Assembly (NCBI GenBank): GCA_011372345.1
Contig: DRTC01000361.1
Coordinates: 1-10,599, forward strand
Origin: Candidatus Cloacimonadota bacterium
GTDB taxonomy: Bacteria; Cloacimonadota; Cloacimonadia; Cloacimonadales; TCS61
Direction of reading: 5' to 3'
DNA length: 10,599 nucleotides
Shown here: positions 1 to 7,396 of the stretch, piece after piece
Layout: each line of letters opens with the position of its first letter
Numbering within the stretch: position 1 is the stretch's first letter
The notes under the pieces: generated by a model
What the model saw: only the letters and a program-made list of their open reading frames with translations
Database searches by the model: none
What the model was told of the DNA's origin: nothing
Made by a program: the position numbers and the translations under genes

Positions 1-1046
1 GATTCCCCGGGAACAGCAAAATTCTGTTCATCTTTTACAAGTACGCTGATCTCTGAATAGGTAATGTTATTATCAGCATAAATAGTATCAGGATCTGCAT
101 CTATCCATTCAATATGATAAGAAGGTAGTTCGATAACTCTAACCTGAATGCTGGTAGTTGTATCTTCTATAGAAGCTTGAATTGTGGCGATACCTAAATT
201 CCCGTTGTCATAATATTTTGCTGTAGCTATGCCGGTTATATCCGTAACTGCAGTTCCATCGACAGAACCAAGATCTGTCTGGAAAGAAACAGAATAACTT
301 TCTACGGGATAACCGTTATCGTCTACGATATAAGCGTCAATTTCCGAATATGTGGCATCATTATCGTCAGCATAAATTGAATCCGGAATGGCAAGTAATA
401 GATCAATATGACAAGAAGGTGTTTCAATGATTCTAACATTAACTGTTACAATTGTATCAGGAATAGATGCTTGAATTGTGGCAGTTCCAAGTTCTCCATG
501 ATCATGAAAATTAGCAGTTGCAATGCCATTCTGATCCGTTGTCGCAGAAGAAACAATTGAACCTAAATCCGAATCAGTTTGAAAATAAACTGTATCACCA
601 ATTACGGAAAATCCATTTTCATCGACAATATATGCTTTTATCTCTGAATATGTAGCATCATTATTATCCGCATAAATTGAATCCGGAACTGCAAATAGTT
701 GAGCAATATATTTTTTTAGGGCTGCCGGTTTCTCAATTATTCTAACAGAAACAGTTTCTGAAGAATTGGCAATCGTAGCCTGAACTGTCGAAACACCAAC
801 AATACCACGATCTAAAAATTCTACTTTAGCTACGCCATTGCTTTGAGTAACAGCAGTAGCATTAATATTAGCAAGACTATCCTCAAGGGTTTTAAAGGTA
901 ACTGTTTCTCCAACAACAGGATTTCCTGCATTATCAACAACAGTCGCTCGAATCTCAGATTTAGTTGTATTATCATTATCAGCATAAAGAGAATCAGGAA
1001 AAGCACTAATGCTTTGAATAATATAATCAGGAAGTTCAATTACTCT
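1..1046 (-). repeat. Tandem ~300-bp repeats encoding Ig-like domains
   Basis: Reading on the minus strand, copies start at 1046, 743, 434 and 140, giving units of 101, 103 and 98 codons plus a truncated fourth. Each unit begins with the RxIExP linker and carries the YADN/YADD core. DNA similarity is highest around the core: the 18-base string gcataaattgaatccgga occurs in the copies near 370 and 670. Copy 1 is the most diverged (PDSLYADNDNTTKSEI); copies 2 and 3 share PDSIYAD(N/D)NDATYSEI. Confidence 0.85.
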
Positions 1047-1124
1047 TTTATCACACGCAGTAAGAATAAGTATAGCAATAATAATCATTGAAGAAAGTAT
1101 TAAGGTAATTTTTTTTGCTTTCAT
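1..1124 (-). CDS. Ig-like repeat lipoprotein, 3' end outside the window
   Basis: Likely outer-membrane or surface lipoprotein made of bacterial Ig-like repeats. The frame is open from ATG at 1124 to the window edge: 374 complete codons and no stop. Residues 1-23 form a lipoprotein signal peptide (basic start, hydrophobic core) ending in the lipobox LTAC, with Cys24 the predicted lipidated residue. From residue 27 the protein consists of tandem units of about 100 residues. Each starts with an RxIExP linker, then PDS(I/L)YADN, an acidic VDxxGxPV-like turn, a TDxxGIATA-like strand pair and a GxATIQAS-like strand. This resembles the invasin/intimin-type Big-1 fold. Three full units and part of a fourth are visible. 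The gene starts 8 bases after the pilQ stop, and its Shine-Dalgarno sequence overlaps that stop, so it belongs to the pilus operon. Function is unknown: adhesin, surface stalk or secretin-associated protein are all possible. The lipoprotein call is strong; the role is inference. Confidence 0.85.
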   Translation of the reverse strand, partial: MKAKKITLILSSMIIIAILILTACDKRVIELPDYIIQSISAFPDSLYADNDNTTKSEIRATVVDNAGNPVVGETVTFKTLEDSLANINATAVTQSNGVAKVEFLDRGIVGVSTVQATIANSSETVSVRIIEKPAALKKYIAQLFAVPDSIYADNNDATYSEIKAYIVDENGFSVIGDTVYFQTDSDLGSIVSSATTDQNGIATANFHDHGELGTATIQASIPDTIVTVNVRIIETPSCHIDLLLAIPDSIYADDNDATYSEIDAYIVDDNGYPVESYSVSFQTDLGSVDGTAVTDITGIATAKYYDNGNLGIATIQASIEDTTTSIQVRVIELPSYHIEWIDADPDTIYADNNITYSEISVLVKDEQNFAVPGE

Positions 1125-1128
1125 ATTT

Positions 1129-1134
1129 CCTCCT
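1129..1134 (-). promoter_or_regulatory. Ribosome binding site of the Ig-repeat lipoprotein
   Basis: A perfect AGGAGG lies four bases before the ATG at 1124. Its first bases are the last two bases of the pilQ TAG stop (1133-1135). This fixes the start and indicates translational coupling to pilQ. Confidence 0.85.
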
Positions 1135-2524
1135 ATTCTTTTTCTTTAATCAGCTTTCTTTCCAGCCTTTCATCAAGATCAAACTCTACAGTTTCTTCAT
1201 TAAAATCTACAATTCTTGGGGTTATTTCAATGATCAGATCTGTATTGTTGACCGTGCTGTATTTATGCTGGAAGAATTTTCCGATAAAGGGAATATCACC
1301 CAATAACGGAATTTTATTGATTTGATTTGTAATGGTTGAATTTAATAATCCACCAACAATTATCCTTTTACCATCCGGAACAGTTACTGTTGAAGTTGCT
1401 TTTCTAACTTTAGTTCGGGGAACATAACCTCCCACCAGCTCAATAACAGAACTTACTTCAGGTTCGATTTTCGTAGTGATCTGTCCGTCTTTATTAACTG
1501 ATGGTTTTATTCTCAGGATGATCCCTACATTTTCTCTTTCTACCTGAATCTGTTTGTCATTATCTGTAACAACAAAAGGAACAACTTCCCCGATATGAAT
1601 TTCAGCTTCTTCTCCGTTTAAAGAAACAATGCGTGTGTCTGTGAGAAGTTGAGCTGCATTGTTTTCCATAAGCCAATCGATAGTAATATCAAAAGCAGTT
1701 AATTGACGACTGAAATGTCCAATATCATCCAGATCACCTAATTTCTGGAAATATTGATCATTTGGTAATTCACCTAAGGCATTTCCTTCCATATCACCAT
1801 AAGGAGTTGCTCCGGTATCGTCATTAAAATCGTATGGTAAGCCAACTCCTACTGCATTGACCGGATCCTCGGCTAAAATTGTGGTCAGATGATTAAGTTT
1901 AGACCAGTCAACACCAATTTTTTCAGCTTCGTTTATGGATATTTCTATCAGTCTGGCTCTGATCTCGATCTGTTTTTGAGGAACATCGAGCTGTTTGATC
2001 TTTTTGCTGATATCTGCATAGGTTTCAGGATTAGCTCGGAGTAAAAGTGCGTTTTGACCTTCCACTGCAACAGCAGTTCCGGGTAAAACTTCCAGAGCTT
2101 TGACAATTTTTTCTACATCGATGTAATTCAGATTTATAATATAAGTTCTTTCACCGATTTCTTCTTCGATCCTTTTCTTATCACCAACGAGGAAGGTTTT
2201 ATCACCAACGAGACGATATGAAAGACCGATCGATTTTACGACAAGAGCAAGGGCTTGTTCGATAGGAACATCTTTTAAATGAATTGTAATTTTCTTTTCA
2301 TCGGATTCGACTTTGTCTTCCGAGATGGTTTCCATTGATAAAACAATGTTACAACCACTAAGTCTCGCCATTTGGGACATAATATGCGAAACTGCTGCGT
2401 CTTCTGCGTCGATGCTGACCTTAGTATTCAGAAGATCGATTTCTTGTTCATCGGAAAAAAGATTACCGACCATAAACAAAGAAACAACTAGTAGCAAGAT
2501 AAATGCTTTTACTTTGAATTTCAT
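1133..2524 (-). CDS. pilQ: Type IV pilus secretin PilQ
   Basis: Outer-membrane secretin channel through which the pilus is extruded; 463 residues. Residues 1-24 form a signal peptide with cleavage near LFS/DEQ. Residues about 30-115 fit an N0/STN domain, and about 126-184 a single N1 ring domain (the stretch around YIINLNYID, then LLLRANPETY). The secretin core spans about 185-440: IEIRARLIEIS enters it, IHIGEVVPF and VPDGKRIIVGGL are core strands, and the C-terminal signature IPLLGDIPFIGKFF (405-418) is followed by TDLIIEITPRIV. The protein is short for PilQ, with no N-terminal AMIN domain visible, and one N1 repeat fits pilus secretins better than GspD. ATG 2524 is chosen because it has AGGAG five bases upstream and begins the signal peptide. 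A longer frame to 2587 overlaps the upstream gene and would bury the signal sequence. The gene follows the PilP-like gene by 13 bases. Confidence 0.95.
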   Translation of the reverse strand: MKFKVKAFILLLVVSLFMVGNLFSDEQEIDLLNTKVSIDAEDAAVSHIMSQMARLSGCNIVLSMETISEDKVESDEKKITIHLKDVPIEQALALVVKSIGLSYRLVGDKTFLVGDKKRIEEEIGERTYIINLNYIDVEKIVKALEVLPGTAVAVEGQNALLLRANPETYADISKKIKQLDVPQKQIEIRARLIEISINEAEKIGVDWSKLNHLTTILAEDPVNAVGVGLPYDFNDDTGATPYGDMEGNALGELPNDQYFQKLGDLDDIGHFSRQLTAFDITIDWLMENNAAQLLTDTRIVSLNGEEAEIHIGEVVPFVVTDNDKQIQVERENVGIILRIKPSVNKDGQITTKIEPEVSSVIELVGGYVPRTKVRKATSTVTVPDGKRIIVGGLLNSTITNQINKIPLLGDIPFIGKFFQHKYSTVNNTDLIIEITPRIVDFNEETVEFDLDERLERKLIKEKE

Positions 2525-2529
2525 ATATT

Positions 2530-2534
2530 CTCCT
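2530..2534 (-). promoter_or_regulatory. Ribosome binding site deciding the pilQ start
   Basis: AGGAG lies five bases before ATG 2524, in the 13-base gap after the TAA stop of the upstream gene (2538-2540). It supports the 463-residue product with an N-terminal signal peptide over the longer frame from 2587. Confidence 0.8.
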
Positions 2535-2537
2535 TTT

Positions 2538-3083
2538 TTACCAATTATATTCTCTTGATTTTTTTGATTTTTTTGTGCTGATCTCAACAGGTTTGGGCGG
2601 GATTTTCTCTGTTCTCAAAGAGGCAGTAGTTCCCTGGTAAGAATACAGTATCTCTCCATATAAAATATCAATGATCTTTCCTTTTACAAATTCATCACCA
2701 ATTTTATAGTTTTTGGTTAAACCCTGATATGATACTGTTGCAAGTTTGTCTCCAATATCAGGAATGATCGTAGATTCCAGGCGAACCATACTCTCTACTT
2801 CTTCTCTCCACTGTTTTTCCAGGTCTTTCTGGGTTCTAACGATCAGGTTCTGTTCCAGAGGATCTTTGGCAACACTAAAAACAAATTGCTTTCTATCATT
2901 TATAGATTGTTCGATATTCTCAATTTTCCCAAGCAGACCTTCGCTGAGTGCTATCTTTTTATGTATCGATTCATCAGGAACATCATTACTGATTTTATAG
3001 AGGTAGTAATCTTTGATTGCAAAGGCAAGTATCAACAATATCACCAGGGCTATCACAAAATCTTTGATGTATTTTTCTTCCAT
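2538..3083 (-). CDS. PilP/GspC-like pilus assembly protein
   Basis: Candidate periplasmic link between the PilN/PilO inner-membrane complex and the secretin; 181 residues. Residues about 8-23 form one transmembrane helix. A polar, partly helical linker follows, with AKDPLEQN (72-79) in the place where PilP proteins usually carry a DPF motif. A small beta-rich C-terminal region (about 105-158) contains the pattern ATVSYQG, YKIGDEFVKGKI, LYGEILYSYQG, as expected for the HR domain shared by PilP and GspC. The tail is Lys/Pro-rich. No lipobox Cys is present, so unlike classical lipoprotein PilP it is membrane-anchored as in GspC. It starts immediately after the pilO stop (TAAATG). The identification rests on position, between pilO and pilQ, as much as on sequence. 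Confidence 0.75.
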   Translation of the reverse strand: MEEKYIKDFVIALVILLILAFAIKDYYLYKISNDVPDESIHKKIALSEGLLGKIENIEQSINDRKQFVFSVAKDPLEQNLIVRTQKDLEKQWREEVESMVRLESTIIPDIGDKLATVSYQGLTKNYKIGDEFVKGKIIDILYGEILYSYQGTTASLRTEKIPPKPVEISTKKSKKSREYNW

Positions 3084-3641
3084 TTATGCCTCCTTTATGA
3101 TCTTAAATGTGGAGAGTTCTAAAGTTACTTTATATCTGGTTGCAGTTTCAATATCAGTTCCGACTTTTTTCTTGTCTGCTCCAATTGGACGAACCTCTAT
3201 GGTTTTCACTTTGATAATATAATCAAAACTTTCGATATCTGCCAGAAGTTTACCTAATTGGATATAATCACAATTAAGTTCCATTATATATAATTGTTCC
3301 AGGAATTTTGTATCAACTGTTGAGATAACTTTTGGAAAGAAAGAATGTACAGCTATCTTATATTTATCTGCCAGATCAGCAAGTTTCTTGGTAAATTCAT
3401 TCACTTCATCAGCACTATACTCTTTCTCTTTTGTCATGCTGTTCATAATTACTTTTGAGACTTGCTGCAACTGCTCATTAAGTACTTTAGCACTATTCAG
3501 TTTTTCCTGTTCTACCTTGATCTTTCTATCAAATTTTTTAATTCTATTGATCTTATCATAAACAATGTTGCTGCTGAAATAAAAAAACATCATGGCGATA
3601 AGAACCATTATTGCAAACAGGATCAAGTATTTTTGTCTCAT
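3084..3641 (-). CDS. pilO: Type IV pilus inner-membrane protein PilO
   Basis: Bitopic inner-membrane protein that pairs with PilN; 185 residues. A transmembrane helix lies at about 5-23, followed by a charged coiled coil at about 27-68. A ferredoxin-like periplasmic domain follows, with helix FTKKLADLADKYKIAVHSF, strand YIMELNCDYIQLGKLLADIE and strand YIIKVKTIEVRPI. The motif of a strand, then a LxxLLxxIE-type helix, then a strand ending in a charged segment is characteristic of PilO. Its ATG overlaps the pilN stop (ATGA at 3638-3641), and two purine-rich Shine-Dalgarno-like blocks (GGAGGAG at 3645-3651) sit inside the end of pilN. The final codons AAG GAG GCA double as the binding site for the next gene. 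Length and topology are normal for the family. Confidence 0.88.
   Translation of the reverse strand: MRQKYLILFAIMVLIAMMFFYFSSNIVYDKINRIKKFDRKIKVEQEKLNSAKVLNEQLQQVSKVIMNSMTKEKEYSADEVNEFTKKLADLADKYKIAVHSFFPKVISTVDTKFLEQLYIMELNCDYIQLGKLLADIESFDYIIKVKTIEVRPIGADKKKVGTDIETATRYKVTLELSTFKIIKEA
3089..3095 (-). promoter_or_regulatory. Ribosome binding site of the PilP-like gene, inside pilO
   Basis: AAGGAGG lies five bases before ATG 3083 and lies wholly within the last pilO codons. The pilO stop abuts the ATG, so expression of the two genes is probably coupled. Confidence 0.75.
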
Positions 3642-4234
3642 CCTCTCCTCCTTCCCTTCTTTTCAAATTCTTTTGCCTGGCAGTCAATCTGAAAACGCAG
3701 GATTTCGACTTCTTTCTCAAAATCACGATATGATTTCACAAATTTAATCTCAGGAAAATCGGAACTGATATGAGAGTTGGTTTCTAATTTTTTTATAAAA
3801 TCATCGATCAAATCAAATTCTTTTTGTTCTTTATCTAACTTGGTTATACCGAACAGACTCAAAACATTATTTTTAAATGAAAAATGAGTGATGGCAATTT
3901 TATCAGCTGTGATCTCGGAAAAGGCAACTAATTTTTTTGCCCAGAAAATCCTTTCCGTACTTATTCTTGCCATTCTTTCCAGATCATGATTGGTAAGAAA
4001 TTCTCCACTGACCTGATAAGCTTTGATCTCTTTATCAATATCCGAAAGAAGTTCTTTGCGGTTATCGATTTTCGCATTCAGGTCATAATTAATATAAAGA
4101 ACAAATGCGTACAAAAGGATCGTGATCGCGATAAAACAGATTGCCGTAGTTAAGAAAGTATTCCTTTCTTTTTCAATCTTTCGTCTCAATTCTCCATATT
4201 TATTTAAATTTATTTTGAAAAATAATTGGCTCAT
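3638..4234 (-). CDS. pilN: Type IV pilus inner-membrane protein PilN
   Basis: Inner-membrane platform protein that contacts PilM in the cytoplasm and PilO in the periplasm; 198 residues. The short cytoplasmic N-terminus contains FFKINLNKYGELRR (5-18), matching the place of the conserved INLLP-type PilM-binding motif but with INLN instead. A transmembrane helix spans about 27-49, followed by a coiled coil (about 52-72). A periplasmic domain begins near FWAKKLVAFSEI (97-108), which corresponds to the PilN pattern of an aromatic-rich helix, then a strand (IAITHFSF) and hairpin. The C-terminus is strongly basic (KKGRRRG). It starts 10 bases after pilM and overlaps pilO by 4 bases. The sequence is diverged, but topology, motif position and neighbours make the call firm. 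Confidence 0.88.
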   Translation of the reverse strand: MSQLFFKINLNKYGELRRKIEKERNTFLTTAICFIAITILLYAFVLYINYDLNAKIDNRKELLSDIDKEIKAYQVSGEFLTNHDLERMARISTERIFWAKKLVAFSEITADKIAITHFSFKNNVLSLFGITKLDKEQKEFDLIDDFIKKLETNSHISSDFPEIKFVKSYRDFEKEVEILRFQIDCQAKEFEKKGRRRG

Positions 4235-4244
4235 ATAATCTCCT

Positions 4245-5315
4245 CTATTCCGGTCTCATAGCCAAACCCAGAGCCAGAGCAAGCTGTGGATCCTGTCTAT
4301 CTTTAAATTTTTCCGGCATTTCCAGACTTGTATAAGGATTAAATACTTCTGTTGGAATATTCAACTGTTCCTCGAGATATTCCGGGAATCCCAGTAATTT
4401 AGCTCCCCCGCCGATCAATAATATCTTTCTGAAATCACTGGTCCCGGCTTCTTTAACATAAAACCGGAGAGAACGCTTAACTTCCATAGAAATCTGTTCA
4501 ACTGTAGATTTTTCAGTAATATCCAGAGCGATCATCGAAGTGGTATCAACAGTATCTTTTTCTTTTTTCAAACCGTGTTCAAGTTTATATTGCTCTGCTT
4601 TTTCATAGGTTGTTTTTAATCTTTTCATTATGTCTTTTGTGAAATGATAACCACCCCAGCCAATGTCCCGAGCAAAGAATTTTGCACTGGGACCATAAAT
4701 AACCATATTTGTTTTAAAGGCTCCAATATTCAGGATTACATAAACACCGTCTTCAAAAAAAGAATTAAAGATAACACTATTAGCAACAGCAAGCGATTCT
4801 ATATCAACTATTCCCGGAGAAAGTCCAACTGAGGTTAGAATATCGGAGTGTTCTTTTAATAATGTTTTTGTCGAAGCTCCCAGCAGGATATTCATATTGT
4901 TCGTTTTTTCCTCGACATTCAGCACCTGGTAATCGAGTAACATTTCCGCTCCACTGATAGGCAGATGTTTTTTTGCTTCAAAAAATAAAGCGGATTCCAG
5001 TTCTTCATCCGGTAGGAAGATCGTTTTGATCTGTTTTATACTTGTATTATCACCTCCAATGGACGAAACCACATGCTTTGCCTTTTTGGGATTGATCTTT
5101 AAAGATTTCAGCATGGAAGACAACACCGGAGTAAACCTGTCCGGAGAAAGGTCTGAAAGAACCGGTTCCATACCTTCCGGAAGAGTAGATTTGATCTCGT
5201 AGTTCAATAACTTGAAACCTTCATGCAGCTTTTTCAGATGCACCAGTTTAATACTGTGAGAACCAATATCCAGACCGATTGATTCTTTAAATTTAGTCTT
5301 TTTCTTTTTTGCCAT
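4245..5315 (-). CDS. pilM: Actin-like pilus assembly protein PilM
   Basis: Cytoplasmic actin/FtsA-like protein that binds nucleotide and the PilN N-terminus, anchoring the pilus platform; 356 residues, the usual length. A basic N-terminus (KKKKTKFK) precedes the phosphate-1 loop IGLDIGSHSIKLV (13-25). The helical region LFFEAKKHLPI (110-120) fits the conserved PilM stretch around a FEAxxxLP motif. Phosphate-2 is at about 194-206 (ILNIGAFKTNMVI), then FFARDIGWGGYHFTKDI, EKAEQYK (238-243) and the adenosine-type loop ILLIGGGAKLLGF (298-310). Phosphate-2 carries Asn196 where DIG is usual. The start is supported by GAGGTGAT just upstream. It follows the second PilX-like gene by 37 bases and precedes pilN by 10. 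Confidence 0.95.
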   Translation of the reverse strand: MAKKKKTKFKESIGLDIGSHSIKLVHLKKLHEGFKLLNYEIKSTLPEGMEPVLSDLSPDRFTPVLSSMLKSLKINPKKAKHVVSSIGGDNTSIKQIKTIFLPDEELESALFFEAKKHLPISGAEMLLDYQVLNVEEKTNNMNILLGASTKTLLKEHSDILTSVGLSPGIVDIESLAVANSVIFNSFFEDGVYVILNIGAFKTNMVIYGPSAKFFARDIGWGGYHFTKDIMKRLKTTYEKAEQYKLEHGLKKEKDTVDTTSMIALDITEKSTVEQISMEVKRSLRFYVKEAGTSDFRKILLIGGGAKLLGFPEYLEEQLNIPTEVFNPYTSLEMPEKFKDRQDPQLALALGLAMRPE

Positions 5316-5352
5316 ATCACCTCACATCTTGAATTATTATATTAACTATTTT

Positions 5353-7362
5353 TTATTTCGGCGGAATTTTCAACATCCAGTTTTCAGCTTTAAAATCTGA
5401 AAGAACAGTATCACCAAAACCTCGATATATTTGCGGATAACAGGGTGGCTGGACAAAGAGAAATCGGTTGTCATAATAATAATCCTTGTCATAACCACAA
5501 CTGGGATGATTTCCACTGTAATGATAATCTTCAATATCCCAGGGACTAGGGCTACTCAATCCCTGTGGATGATTAAAAGGATCAGAACCGGAACGATGGA
5601 CAAATCCCCTTCTTCTTTGAGCGATTGCACCAAAAATATGGATAGCACCTCTCTCGGTCGTTATATTTGCAGCAGATTCCGGCCAAATCGGATTGTAATA
5701 GGGCCAATCTGTTCCATAAGGAATTGCATAAGTAGGTCCATTATTGGGAAAAGAATTTAAGTACCCATTGTCTTCATAAGGAAAACCGCACATATTGTAG
5801 GGAGCAACCGGAGCAGCTCCATGTAAATTAAAATCTTCAATGTTGGGGGGAACGAAAGTATTGGGTGGATAAATAAATTTATGGAAATCAATAAATGAAA
5901 ATAGGGTGTCATCTCCAGTATAAGGACTCATAGCCCTGAAATCAGGAGTAGAACCATGCATATGATGATATTGGAAAGTAAAGATCCCATCATAATGACA
6001 AGACTCTATTCCAAATAAACTTTCATTGCCATCAGCAATGGCAGCATAAGCTCCATATAAATAAATGTCATTACAATTATCGGTTCTAACTACCATATCA
6101 TCAAATGGATCTTTATGTTTATATCTGATCAGGATTTTTTGTTCCGAAACAAGCCCAAAATAATCATCTCGATTCGGATTATCTTCATCATCCGGAGAGG
6201 TACCTATTGGAGTTCCATCATACCAGATATCACCAACTACAAAAACAGTATCAGCGCTTCCCCATGTTTGTTTTCCTGCAACTACTCCTTCTATCCAGAG
6301 TTCACTTTCCATCCAGACACATTGATTACTAATCGTTCCTGAAGGACCGGAAGTCCAGAGAGTATCATACATGGGGATGTAGTTAGTCCAGAGATGATCG
6401 GTATCTTCAAACCAGTTAAATCCTGCATTTGTAACAGCATTTGCCCAGGCTGGAGTATGCGGATACCAGCTATAAACACCAAATGTATCGATTCCAACAA
6501 ATTCTATATCACCGTACATTGAACTGTAGGTATTTCCGTCTAATTTTACATAGACAATTTCCTTGGTAGAATCAAAAGGTCTAATCCCATTTTGTTTTAT
6601 GTCATTCGCTGTAGGTTCAAAAATAATAGAAGCAACTTCCTCCTGCCATCCACCCTGAAAAATCTGGTCCATGGGAGCTTCGGTATCAGGAAGATGAGTT
6701 CCTTCAGGAAACTTTCTAAATATCCCGGCAGTTGAAACCATCGCATGAAAAGTGGGCCATCCCATATTATTTCCACCACCGGCTTGTTGAATCCAGATAT
6801 CACTGTTACTGTGAACAGGTCCGTTAAGAACATCCGGTCCCCAGAATTTTACAGGATCATCAGTTCCTTCTGCATTTTCTGATGCTTCTTCATCCGAAAA
6901 ATACTGGTACTGGGCAAGACTTTCGTTTCTGAGAAGTCTTTCAGAGTATCTTTTAATGGGAGAATAGTTCGTTTTTATAAAAATCCTCGATCTTCGAGCA
7001 GATGCAAGAGAACGAATGGCTACAGCTTCAGCAGTAGCATATCCCATAAAATTAGAAATCATTGTATATTCTTTTTTATTTTCAATAGTATAAGTTGTAA
7101 TTCTATCATTTGCTAAAATTTCAACTTCCCTTTCAGGCAATGGTTTGTTCTTATCATTCTCCAAACTAAGCTGTGTTCTTACAGCTTCACTTCGTAATAA
7201 TAATTCTTCCTGTATTTTATCATTCTGATATTGGGTTTGAAGATGATCATTTTGAACCAGATTTATTAAGGAAAAGGCTGAAATGACAGAAACCAAAACC
7301 ACGATCATGGCAACGAGCATTAAAATTATTGCTCCTTTTTCATTTTTGATAATTTCTTTCAT
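5353..7362 (-). CDS. Giant PilX-like minor prepilin, copy 2
   Basis: Probable minor pilin with a very large extracytoplasmic region; 669 residues, against roughly 150-300 for ordinary PilX/GspK proteins. The N-terminus NEKG/AIILM has a class III prepilin site after Gly10, a hydrophobic helix at about 11-33, and Met instead of Glu at mature position 5. A helical stem (about 35-155) precedes an aromatic-rich body. Recognisable motifs are GPVHSNSDIW (181-190), MGWPTFHAMVS (200-210), ELWIEGVVAGKQTWGSADTV, YFGLVSEQKILI (401-412), YHHMHGSTPDF (465-475), AIAQRRRGFVHRSG (579-592), YYYDNRF and QPPCYP. I recall such VHSN / LGL / RRRG / YDxR-PPxxP proteins being next to pilus genes in uncultured bacteria; their function is not known to me. 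Six Cys, all in the C-terminal half. It lies 34 bases after its paralogue; the start is preceded by GGGAG. Confidence 0.85.
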   Translation of the reverse strand: MKEIIKNEKGAIILMLVAMIVVLVSVISAFSLINLVQNDHLQTQYQNDKIQEELLLRSEAVRTQLSLENDKNKPLPEREVEILANDRITTYTIENKKEYTMISNFMGYATAEAVAIRSLASARRSRIFIKTNYSPIKRYSERLLRNESLAQYQYFSDEEASENAEGTDDPVKFWGPDVLNGPVHSNSDIWIQQAGGGNNMGWPTFHAMVSTAGIFRKFPEGTHLPDTEAPMDQIFQGGWQEEVASIIFEPTANDIKQNGIRPFDSTKEIVYVKLDGNTYSSMYGDIEFVGIDTFGVYSWYPHTPAWANAVTNAGFNWFEDTDHLWTNYIPMYDTLWTSGPSGTISNQCVWMESELWIEGVVAGKQTWGSADTVFVVGDIWYDGTPIGTSPDDEDNPNRDDYFGLVSEQKILIRYKHKDPFDDMVVRTDNCNDIYLYGAYAAIADGNESLFGIESCHYDGIFTFQYHHMHGSTPDFRAMSPYTGDDTLFSFIDFHKFIYPPNTFVPPNIEDFNLHGAAPVAPYNMCGFPYEDNGYLNSFPNNGPTYAIPYGTDWPYYNPIWPESAANITTERGAIHIFGAIAQRRRGFVHRSGSDPFNHPQGLSSPSPWDIEDYHYSGNHPSCGYDKDYYYDNRFLFVQPPCYPQIYRGFGDTVLSDFKAENWMLKIPPK

Positions 7363-7396
7363 TTCATCTCCCTTATTTTATTTAAGCACATAATGA

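Noticed and set aside
843..1091. Plus-strand frame rich in Ser, Asn and Ile, and its minus-strand counterpart at 830-1039
   Set aside because: Both are shadows of the Ig-repeat lipoprotein, whose frame has a lipobox, a strong ribosome binding site and repeat conservation at the protein level.
2525..2587. A longer pilQ start at 2587, adding 21 residues
   Set aside because: It overlaps the end of the PilP-like gene, has no evident ribosome binding site, and would place a polar Lys/Asn/Gln-rich stretch before the signal peptide. ATG 2524 has AGGAG at correct spacing.
5316..5352. Possible internal promoter before pilM
   Set aside because: The 37 bases are AT-rich and contain TATAAT-like text by composition, but no matching -35 box is evident; not enough to call.
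7363..7396. Possible terminator or promoter between the two PilX-like genes
   Set aside because: The 34 bases show no hairpin with a U-run and no convincing -35/-10 pair; they look like a plain operon spacer with the next ribosome binding site.
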